Shown: in pieces, positions 6,713 to 14,582 of the stretch
Layout: each line of letters starts with the position of its first letter
How positions within the stretch are numbered: the first letter of the stretch is position 1
From: Chloroflexota bacterium
GTDB taxonomy: Bacteria; Chloroflexota; Chloroflexia; JAMDCE01
Length of the DNA stretch: 22,021 bases
Assembly (NCBI GenBank): GCA_023489135.1
Contig: JAMDCE010000439.1
Coordinates: 1 to 22,021 of the forward strand
Direction of reading: 5' to 3'
Made by a program: the position numbers and the translations under genes
Notes under the pieces: model-generated
Databases searched by the model: none
The model's input: the letters and a program-made list of their open reading frames with translations, nothing else
What the model was told of the DNA's origin: nothing

Positions 6713-7233
6713 CGGATACCGAGATCATAGAAAATCTCCAAAGCAAGCTGGCGGTGCAAGTCGGTCGTCATTTGTACGGCGTTTTGGGCACCTATCAAGC
6801 CCTGGATGCATTCGCGGCAAAGCTGCGCCAGGCTAAGATGCTGACCGGCCAGTACTTTCCCGAGCCGTTGTCTGTAAACAGAGGTATTCTCGAAGATATA
6901 CCTGACGACGAGTTTCGTACATTGGTGAAGAACGAGTCCAAGATGCCAGCGCCCACCGCTGCTCATGTCGCCCGGGCGTTTGATCTGTTCCTACGCTCGA
7001 AGCTTGCCAATCAAGGACTGGTGGTTCTGGCGAACCTGGAAATGCTCTTTGCCTACCGTGTGGAACTCAATACCCTTCGCACGCTGGCCGCCGATAACTA
7101 TCAGGTAGTGCTGCTCCTCCCAGGAAAGAGGGAACGCGGCAGAATAACGATGTTCCCGGATGCGGTCGATGGCAGCTATACGATACCCTCGAACCTGATT
7201 GCCGAAAACCACCTTTGGGAACTCACGGCTTAA
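6709..7233 (+). CDS. Small BREX protein, BrxF/BrxB-like, without P-loop
   Basis: A 174-residue soluble protein, overlapping the preceding gene by 4 bp. The second half (QGLVVLANLEMLFAYRVEL, then TLAADNYQVVLLLPGKRERG) resembles the Walker-B-like and final strand region of BrxF, a small P-loop protein of type 3 BREX, or the equivalent part of BrxB. The strand that should end in Asp-Asn reads Ala-Asn, and no GxxxxGK[ST] motif is visible in the N-terminal half. If related to BrxF it is therefore a non-hydrolysing version. The C-terminal motif SNLIAENHLWEL is probably a docking tail. Its place just before the large ATPase suggests it acts with that protein. The family assignment is tentative; that it is part of the BREX operon is well supported by overlap and direction. 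Confidence 0.6.
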   Translation: MTDTEIIENLQSKLAVQVGRHLYGVLGTYQALDAFAAKLRQAKMLTGQYFPEPLSVNRGILEDIPDDEFRTLVKNESKMPAPTAAHVARAFDLFLRSKLANQGLVVLANLEMLFAYRVELNTLRTLAADNYQVVLLLPGKRERGRITMFPDAVDGSYTIPSNLIAENHLWELTA

Positions 7234-7240
7234 CCTCAAT

Positions 7241-7264
7241 AGATATCTAATCAGATATCTAATC
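7241..7264. repeat. Tandem 12-bp repeat containing AGATATCT palindromes
   Basis: AGATATCTAATC occurs twice in immediate succession (7241-7252, 7253-7264) in the 52-bp gap before the large ATPase gene. Each copy contains the 8-bp palindrome AGATATCT, spaced 12 bp. This could bind a dimeric regulator or affect mRNA structure upstream of the ribosome site. Confidence 0.7.
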
Positions 7265-7285
7265 GCTTTAACGAGGTGATCGCCA

Positions 7286-10200
7286 ATGTCAAAAACGGAA
7301 GATCTTTTCGCAATTCGCAAGAGCCTAGACGAGATATGCACGGTTCCAGATCGTATTATCTCTGTCTATTCGCTGGAGAAGCACGTCTGGGCCGACTCCA
7401 ATTCCCCCGCTGCTCGTGAAAAACGGCAGCCAGAAATCCAAACGATTCACGAGTTCCAGATTGACCCCGTACGGCCATTCCTCAACGACATACTCCGTAG
7501 GATAGCCGCGCCTTATAAGCCAGAGCGAAAGGATAACCCCGTCGGCCAGGGATATTGGATTCAAGCGGAGTTTGGCTCCGGCAAATCGCACCTGCTTTGC
7601 TTCCTCTCGGCCCTCGGCCTAGGCAGTGAAGAGGCCTGGGAATTTGTTCGTGGGAAGGAGCAGAAGGCGGGCCGAGGAAAACGCGAGTCTCTCTACCAGT
7701 TTTGGGAAGAGGGAATCAAGGCAAAGAGCACACAGGGACGAGGAATCTTTGTCATCGTCAAGACCTTAGTCGGTGTTGGCGGTGGCACCGTTGGTATCGA
7801 AGATAAGGGCCGACGGTTAACGGAGTACATTCTCGATGCGGCCAAGGAGCAGTTGGAGCTTGAAGTGGGCAAGAACCTATCGCTGTATCCAGCCGAACTC
7901 CTTGCCGATCGTTTCTTGAACGAAGATTTGGCGCGCTATAGGAATGATCTCAAGAAGTTCCTGCGCGATTCGCGTTTCTTCGAGGAAGATGAGTTTGAGG
8001 AGATCGACGATTTCATCCACAACATCCAGCAAAACAAGTCGCCTGAATACAAGCGCAGTTGTGGTGACAAGCTCTGGCGTTTCTACGATGAATACCTCAA
8101 AGTGCGCCCACAAATCGCTGCTGAGACCGAGGATATTCTCAAGCACTTGATCGACACCGTTATGGCCGAGGGCTATAGCGGCGTGTTGCTCGTGCTTGAT
8201 GAGATATCCTTGTTTATGAAGGATAGGGATGACGACCAGCGGCAAGACGACGAGAAAACTCTGGTCGTTCTCTCCAACCGTTTGGCGAAGGTTCACAGTC
8301 TGCCGGTTTGGACGGTCTGCTCGGCGCAACAGGCGATCGTAAGCAGAATGGGCGTTGGTAATATCATCGCCGATGAACGCCTGAAACTGGTCAAGCTGCT
8401 GGAGGAGGACAAAGGCTACTACGAAATTGTGTTGTCCCGTGTGCGTGAGATCAAGGATCCCGGCGCCATCAGCAACTACTATCTACACTACAAACACGGG
8501 TTCACCTGGCCGAATAGCATTGGAGAGCAAGAGTTTGATCGCTTCTTCCCATTTCACAGGCCGGCGCTGGAAGTAGTCAGGGCTATCACCTATGAACTCA
8601 CTACCGCGAGGTCGGCTATCCATTTTATGCATCAGACATTGAAACACCAGGTTAAGAACAAGGGACGCGAGGTTATCCGCCTATGGGAATTGTTCGATGA
8701 AGCCGTACGCTACGAGGAAGATCCCAGTGGCGTTCACGCCGGAATAGCTGCAATTCAGGCCAGCCGCGAGGCCGATTACAAGGCTTATGAGGCTTGCAAA
8801 CGCCAGATCGAGGCCGTGACAAAAGGCCCTTTGAAGGTCCACCGCGACAAAGCTGTCAAGACGGTTCAGACCCTTTTCTTGTATCACATCGGCCGGACTA
8901 GGCAAAAAGGTATTACGCCAGAAGAGATCGCCAACTCGATATTGATTGGACGAGACGAGGCGGAGAACCCTGATGAAAACATCCAGCATTACGAGACTAT
9001 TGCCGACAACCTGAGGAGAGAACTGCCGCAAATCGTGCAAAGCTTCGATGACGAGAAGCGACCGCTCTACCGGTTCGAGCCGGTGATTCAGGGGATCAAC
9101 CCATCTGACGAGTTCGAGAAAGCTCGTGATGAGGCAGAGTCGAACCAACTTATGCAGCAGCTGGCCTGGCAGCATCTGTTAGCGCTTGGCGAATGGCCGA
9201 TTCGGACTCGCCAAATGACTATCGATCTTTCGAACGGTGTCAAATCCATTTTCAGTGATATTGCCCCCTTTGGCGCTCAGTGGAAGGATAAGTCTAAGTC
9301 TGGAAGTGGCGTCCAGCCCATCGACATCGTATGGCAAGGACGGCAGGTGCAGGGTCGCGTCGAGATGCGTAATCTGACAAGCCAATCGACCGATAATCTG
9401 CCTTTGCCTTCCATCGACACCGATCAAACCGATCAAGACTTCGCCGTTTTCGTGGCCGACAAGCCCGTTTCGGCGGATGTGATCGCCAAGCTCTTGGTCC
9501 AGCGCAAAGACCCTCGGATTATCCTTTGGACGCCGGCAGACCTCACCGCAGATGAGCGCGACCGCCTGATCGATTTTGCGGCGTACCGCAAATTGATCTC
9601 AAGTTGGCAAGGCAAGGATTCCGAAGACGCGGCGACCGTAATCAGCTGGGTCGCTGAAGCTCTACGAACAGATTTGGGGAAGATCGCCAAGGTCGTTGAT
9701 AACAGCTACGCCAGGGGAAGAATCGACGCGCCGAACAACTCCCAGATGGAGTTCCACGTGGCCGGTGAGTTGCCTGCGATCCTGACCCCGATCGTGAGTC
9801 GCGTCCTTAGCGCCGCCTACGAATCCCGCGACATCAAGTTCGATCACCCGTTCATCTTCAAGAAGGAGGAAGGGGCGAAGGTGATCAATGGCATTGTGAG
9901 GACTGGTAGCATCCCGAAGGGAGCCAAGCCCGACCAGAGTATCAGCGCCGCGCAGAACTTCGGTTTCGCGTTGAAGATCATGAAGAAAAGCTCCGAGCGG
10001 GAACTCGACGTTTCGGATAATCGCTATGCCAGCGAGATGTGGAGCTTCATCGATGACAAGCTGGACTCCGATTCCTCTCCTATGAAAGTCGAGACGCTCT
10101 ACAAGAACTTTATGGGAATCGGCGGACCCAAGGATTACGGTTTGACGCGAAGGATGGTCCAGATTTACCTCCTGTGCCTGGCTCGGCAAGGGAAGATTCG

Positions 10201-11629
10201 CGTTGCGTTGGGGCCAAAATCCGGATTGCCTTTCTCGTTCATCGACTATTCGAATATCGCCGGTATCGACTTTTCCACCAAGGTACTCGATGCTTTGACC
10301 GAGGTCCACAAGCTGGCCAAGCCAGAGAACTGGGAAGTACTGCGGCCCTACGCGGAGAAACTACTCGACGAGTCGATTCCCTCGACCCACGATGACGCGG
10401 CGATAACGGTTTGCCGGACAAAGCTGCGTCATTTGTTCGAGAAGGAACGAGAGGAATCGTCTCGCGTGCTTGCAAAAGCCGCTAGCCTGTTTGAGACCTT
10501 GAAGGCATCCAACCCATACGAAAAGGAAATGCAGCAGGTTGCCAAGCTTTTTGCGAAAGATATCACAGGCGGTGATGACATCCAACTCTTACTTCACGGG
10601 CTGAAGGAAGCGTTTGGCTATCGAGCCTTCGAGGACGAGGCTGTTTCGGAGCCAGATGTCGACGACTTAGCGAACCGCCTTCAAGACTATCGCAACGTGA
10701 AGGGTTTCCTCGCTTATGAAACAGATATCAGGGCTGCCCACGCCTATTGTAGCCACTCCTTGCCCGATGATGACAAGCAACTCGATGGGATTCGTCGCTT
10801 ATCATCAGGGGTTGCGCTGAAGCTTGCGGACATTCGGCGGTACATCGACTCCGATGTCGCGCTGAGAACCGAACTAGTCGGCCACGTGCCTCCAGCGACG
10901 GGGGAAACTGGGACCATCGGTGAGCTGATACACGAGTACACCTCTCTCTACGTAAAGACGCACGACGCGGTGATGGAGTGGTTAGAGAAAGAGGGGGGGA
11001 AGATACGTGATATCCTGCGCGGCGACGAATTCGGGGCTTTGCGCGTTCTGGAAGGGATAACTGTGCTGCAGCCACCGGTTTCACAGTCGCTAGAGAAGGG
11101 TTTTGCGCAACAAATGGCAAAGATTTTCACGTGTCCGAATTCGTCGCCAATCTCAATTCGAGAACAGTTGAAGACCGGACCAGTTCACGAATGTGGACTC
11201 ACTTTCGGAAACGCGTTTCAGCATATCAGCTACGCAGAAAGCCTCGCAGGCGAAGCCAGATCGCTGTTCGACCAAGCTGTAAACCAGAAGATGGAAGTAT
11301 TCCTTAATCCAGCGATCCGCGAGCGACTTGCGCAAGGCGAGGCGGCGCCCGTTATTGCCGGCCTGCTGAAGTGCGAATGCGTGGTGGATGTGCGCGCTTT
11401 GCTATTGAAAGCCTGCCTGGAGGAACCTGACGTCGTCGCAACCATCAACCGCTATCTAAAGAAGATAGTGGTCAAGCAAGTAAAGGTTGCCGGTTTCAAG
11501 CCGAGTCTCGGCACCGTGGAGCGTAACCAGATCGAGCAGCTCGGCCACGAGTTCCGCAAGTACCTGGAGGAACAAATGGCCAGCATCGAAGGTGACGGAG
11601 ATACCCTGCCGATGCTGCAGATTGAGTGA
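7286..11629 (+). CDS. brxC: BrxC/PglY-like giant P-loop ATPase (DUF6079-like) of BREX
   Basis: A 1447-residue ATPase, in the size range of BrxC/PglY proteins, the central AAA+-like NTPases required for BREX defence and methylation. Walker A is at residues 97-101 in WIQAEFGSGKSHLLCFL, where the GSGKSH form is characteristic of this group. Walker B is LLVLDE at 301-306, followed by a sensor-like region (VWTVCSAQQAI) and LSRVREI. The remaining 1000 residues contain helical and winged-helix-like stretches with no catalytic motif I recognise. It may fall in the DUF6079 group rather than the type 1 BrxC clade; I cannot resolve this without a profile search. Start: GAGGTGA (7273-7279) is 6 nt before the ATG. 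The gene ends 15 bp before pglZ. Its neighbours are exactly those expected of a BREX core. Confidence 0.88.
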   Translation: MSKTEDLFAIRKSLDEICTVPDRIISVYSLEKHVWADSNSPAAREKRQPEIQTIHEFQIDPVRPFLNDILRRIAAPYKPERKDNPVGQGYWIQAEFGSGKSHLLCFLSALGLGSEEAWEFVRGKEQKAGRGKRESLYQFWEEGIKAKSTQGRGIFVIVKTLVGVGGGTVGIEDKGRRLTEYILDAAKEQLELEVGKNLSLYPAELLADRFLNEDLARYRNDLKKFLRDSRFFEEDEFEEIDDFIHNIQQNKSPEYKRSCGDKLWRFYDEYLKVRPQIAAETEDILKHLIDTVMAEGYSGVLLVLDEISLFMKDRDDDQRQDDEKTLVVLSNRLAKVHSLPVWTVCSAQQAIVSRMGVGNIIADERLKLVKLLEEDKGYYEIVLSRVREIKDPGAISNYYLHYKHGFTWPNSIGEQEFDRFFPFHRPALEVVRAITYELTTARSAIHFMHQTLKHQVKNKGREVIRLWELFDEAVRYEEDPSGVHAGIAAIQASREADYKAYEACKRQIEAVTKGPLKVHRDKAVKTVQTLFLYHIGRTRQKGITPEEIANSILIGRDEAENPDENIQHYETIADNLRRELPQIVQSFDDEKRPLYRFEPVIQGINPSDEFEKARDEAESNQLMQQLAWQHLLALGEWPIRTRQMTIDLSNGVKSIFSDIAPFGAQWKDKSKSGSGVQPIDIVWQGRQVQGRVEMRNLTSQSTDNLPLPSIDTDQTDQDFAVFVADKPVSADVIAKLLVQRKDPRIILWTPADLTADERDRLIDFAAYRKLISSWQGKDSEDAATVISWVAEALRTDLGKIAKVVDNSYARGRIDAPNNSQMEFHVAGELPAILTPIVSRVLSAAYESRDIKFDHPFIFKKEEGAKVINGIVRTGSIPKGAKPDQSISAAQNFGFALKIMKKSSERELDVSDNRYASEMWSFIDDKLDSDSSPMKVETLYKNFMGIGGPKDYGLTRRMVQIYLLCLARQGKIRVALGPKSGLPFSFIDYSNIAGIDFSTKVLDALTEVHKLAKPENWEVLRPYAEKLLDESIPSTHDDAAITVCRTKLRHLFEKEREESSRVLAKAASLFETLKASNPYEKEMQQVAKLFAKDITGGDDIQLLLHGLKEAFGYRAFEDEAVSEPDVDDLANRLQDYRNVKGFLAYETDIRAAHAYCSHSLPDDDKQLDGIRRLSSGVALKLADIRRYIDSDVALRTELVGHVPPATGETGTIGELIHEYTSLYVKTHDAVMEWLEKEGGKIRDILRGDEFGALRVLEGITVLQPPVSQSLEKGFAQQMAKIFTCPNSSPISIREQLKTGPVHECGLTFGNAFQHISYAESLAGEARSLFDQAVNQKMEVFLNPAIRERLAQGEAAPVIAGLLKCECVVDVRALLLKACLEEPDVVATINRYLKKIVVKQVKVAGFKPSLGTVERNQIEQLGHEFRKYLEEQMASIEGDGDTLPMLQIE

Positions 11630-11644
11630 GGGGGTTGCGCGGGG

Positions 11645-14578
11645 ATGATGAGTTTGAGAGATTGGCTGCTATCCAGATTGGAAGCAGTGAAAGAATCATC
11701 CAATATCGTTGTGAAGGACCATCTACTTATACTACCTAGTCCGGAGACGGATAGCGCCATTGATGCCTTCGCACGAAACAGCGGCTACACCGTCATCGTT
11801 GCTGCCACTAACATGGTCTTCCGCGATCTGTACGAACGTGCCATAGCTGATCCAGAGACTCAAAAGCTGCTATTGGTAGATCGCACACCCGCGAGAAGGC
11901 GAATTGCAGCATCGACGTCATCGGCCCCGCCCCTTTTTTATCCTGACCTTTTGACCAATACGCCAGGAGAGGCGATTATCGATCTGGACTTACGCCAGTT
12001 TCTGGTCGAGGTTACCGGCGATCCTACCTGGCCTTTGGAGACGAATGATCCACAATGCGCAAGGTTCATCTCACGTAGTTTACCTGGAGTTCTTATTGCC
12101 CATCAGAAGTTACGCAACGCGAGCAAGGATCGTTTCACCGACCACGATCTGCAGACTATCGTCGCCCACGCCGCTCTAGGCGTTCCAGAATCGGCCTTCA
12201 AGAAGCTGGAGGCCGAAGACTACTGGCGAATCGGGCTGCTCAGCCACGAGGCGCTGGCGGAACTCGAATCATTGCTGCCCGACGTCACCAACCCGATTAA
12301 GGATGCGTTGATCAAGGCTCCTCCGCCATTCCGATGGTTGGCGAATCACGATCCGGAAACGGTTGTTCGTGCCTGTTACCTTGCGGCGATTCTGGAACAA
12401 CATCTGGGCAACTGGGCGCTTCTCCTGGCCAACGTGGATCCTTCGCTAGTGCAATTCACGGGCGTTGAGGCCAACGTGTTGCGAGAGGCAGCGGCCAAGC
12501 TGGTGGAAAAGGACCCCATCCAGGCTGGACGCGACCTCCAGGCTTTGGAGGATGGCCTGGATAAGGATGCGTTGCGCCTTTTGCTTATCGATCAGATGAA
12601 GCTGAGCAACCATTCGGGGTTCGCGGCGGCGGTCCAGCGAGAGCATTATTCGACGTTGGTTCGATCTCTCGCTTTGCTGCTTGGCCTCGATAATAGCCTT
12701 GCGGTGCAGCCTGCGTTGCCGGAGCATAATGAGCTGGCGAGCTTCCTGTTCACAGATACCACCAGCGCTTCCAGCACAATTGTCGAACTACGCACCTCCC
12801 AAGTCTGGTCAAACCTGAAAGAGGCGTACAGTCTGTCTATCGAGATCAAACCGCTGCGTGACGCCCTTGCCGACACAATCAAGCTTTTGAAGGTAACCAA
12901 GACCGCCGATCTCGATTTTAGATTCTTCAGGACAACGTGGAACGACAAGAGGATCAATCGCCTGGAATACTACCTATCAGCACTGGAACGATTGGTGGGC
13001 AGCGCCGAGTTTCTGCCGCGGGCTGAGGACGAATTGCCGTCTCTTTTCGTCAACGCAATAGATCGTATTCGCAAGCGGGTTAGAGATATCACCGCCGAAG
13101 TAAATGCGCAGTTAGACGAGCTGAATCGTCGCTTCCAGGACGTCGTCGCCATCCAGTATCCGAACTGGGTAACAAAAGATAGTGAGGTCAGGTTGACGAG
13201 CCAGTTCATCCGGCGTTGCCTTAAAGCGCACTGGGACCCCATGAATGAAAAGGCGGTGGTCTTGATCTTCGATGGCCTGCGCTACGATATCTGGGACGAG
13301 CTGCTGAAGCCGATTCTGTTGGACCGTTTGGAGATAGTCGAGGATTTGCCGGCCAGCTCTCTTCTCCCTACGGAGACCCACATCACGCGAAAGGCCATTT
13401 CCGCTGGCACGTTTCCAGATGAATTTGACACCGGGGCTGGAGAGGACAAGTTGCTCAAGAATGCTCTGGTGCGTGAACTTAATTACTCGGGCGATGTGAA
13501 AGTGATGAGCCCGCCTGCCGCGGGGACGGGCGAAACCGTGCGCTACCGAGCGGGAAACCTTGACGTGTATATCTTTGAGCTATGTGACAGCGAGTTGCAC
13601 AAGGTGAAACTGAAAACGCTGCCCGATGGACGGGAAGTACCTTCACGTCCACTCGCTTTTGTGTACCAGCAGCACTTGAAGAACATCATCGATACCGAAG
13701 TGATGGCTATCGTTCGCGCACTAACTCCTCAAACTAAGGTATTTGTGATTGCTGACCACGGCTTTGGCAGGATTAGCCGTCAGCCTCTCTGGTTCGAGGA
13801 GGGTGATTTGAATGAACCTTCTGATTGCTCTTATTTAAACTGCCGGCTGCGCTACCCTGTCCACCAGATTAACCTCCCGCAGAAGGTGCGAGATAATATC
13901 ATCGCCTTCACGCCGCAGCAACTGCGAATGCCGCAAAAGGAAAGTGTTGCAGGTGCTAAGACGGGCGCGAAGTCCGGCAGTGTGGCTTATAAGGAATACG
14001 GGGCGATAGTGTTTCCCAGAATAGGGTATTCGTTTAGGCGTTCGGGGTCACCATACAATCCCGATGCGTACTCCCACGGCGGGATCTCGATTCAGGAGAT
14101 GTTGATCCCGATGGTGGTTCTGCGGGCCAAATCGCGTGAGGAGGGATCGCTAGTATTCGAGCCGATTGTCGGCCCTAAAGAAGCCGTCGAAGGAGAGGAA
14201 CTGGAGTATCGGTTTCGTTTCAATCGAACGCCACAAAGCGGCGCCGTTTCAGACGAAATCAAGGTTGAGATCGAAGGGAACTGCAGCCGCGAGGCCGATC
14301 ATCTTGCTCTGCAGCGACGGATCATATTTGTTCCGGTTGACGGACTAGAAGTTCCATATCGCTTCCGTCCCGATCCCTCTGACGCCACTATCGACGAGCG
14401 CCGCCAGGGGGTGATGGAGCGCACGCTGACTATTACAGCCAGCTATCGGAAAGGGACACGAACTATTCGCAAAGTGCAGATGCACCGGTTCACCTTGCGA
14501 TTGAACTCAGAGAAAGTAGTCCGTCGGGTCGGCAATCTCGGAAATATCCTTGGACTGACGCCGAAGGGCATGAGGTAG
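11645..14578 (+). CDS. pglZ: PglZ, alkaline-phosphatase-fold BREX protein
   Basis: A 977-residue PglZ, the hallmark protein of BREX. The catalytic domain carries the metal-binding motifs of the alkaline phosphatase superfamily: DGLRYD (543-548), PTETHITRKAISAG with the nucleophile-type Thr (575-588), ADHG (D704, H705) and SHGG (H811). All are intact, so metal-dependent phosphodiesterase or nuclease activity is plausible. The N-terminal 500 residues are helical, as in other long PglZ proteins. The C-terminal 130 residues look beta-rich. Two adjacent ATGs (11645, 11648) are possible; GAGGGG at 11628-11633, overlapping the stop of the ATPase gene, serves either, and spacing favours the first. 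The methyltransferase gene follows after 4 bp, so translation is probably coupled. Confidence 0.95.
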   Translation: MMSLRDWLLSRLEAVKESSNIVVKDHLLILPSPETDSAIDAFARNSGYTVIVAATNMVFRDLYERAIADPETQKLLLVDRTPARRRIAASTSSAPPLFYPDLLTNTPGEAIIDLDLRQFLVEVTGDPTWPLETNDPQCARFISRSLPGVLIAHQKLRNASKDRFTDHDLQTIVAHAALGVPESAFKKLEAEDYWRIGLLSHEALAELESLLPDVTNPIKDALIKAPPPFRWLANHDPETVVRACYLAAILEQHLGNWALLLANVDPSLVQFTGVEANVLREAAAKLVEKDPIQAGRDLQALEDGLDKDALRLLLIDQMKLSNHSGFAAAVQREHYSTLVRSLALLLGLDNSLAVQPALPEHNELASFLFTDTTSASSTIVELRTSQVWSNLKEAYSLSIEIKPLRDALADTIKLLKVTKTADLDFRFFRTTWNDKRINRLEYYLSALERLVGSAEFLPRAEDELPSLFVNAIDRIRKRVRDITAEVNAQLDELNRRFQDVVAIQYPNWVTKDSEVRLTSQFIRRCLKAHWDPMNEKAVVLIFDGLRYDIWDELLKPILLDRLEIVEDLPASSLLPTETHITRKAISAGTFPDEFDTGAGEDKLLKNALVRELNYSGDVKVMSPPAAGTGETVRYRAGNLDVYIFELCDSELHKVKLKTLPDGREVPSRPLAFVYQQHLKNIIDTEVMAIVRALTPQTKVFVIADHGFGRISRQPLWFEEGDLNEPSDCSYLNCRLRYPVHQINLPQKVRDNIIAFTPQQLRMPQKESVAGAKTGAKSGSVAYKEYGAIVFPRIGYSFRRSGSPYNPDAYSHGGISIQEMLIPMVVLRAKSREEGSLVFEPIVGPKEAVEGEELEYRFRFNRTPQSGAVSDEIKVEIEGNCSREADHLALQRRIIFVPVDGLEVPYRFRPDPSDATIDERRQGVMERTLTITASYRKGTRTIRKVQMHRFTLRLNSEKVVRRVGNLGNILGLTPKGMR

Positions 14579-14582
14579 AAGT

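Noticed and set aside
9662..10309. 215-codon minus-strand open frame
   Set aside because: Antisense to the BrxC-like gene; no ribosome site or motif.
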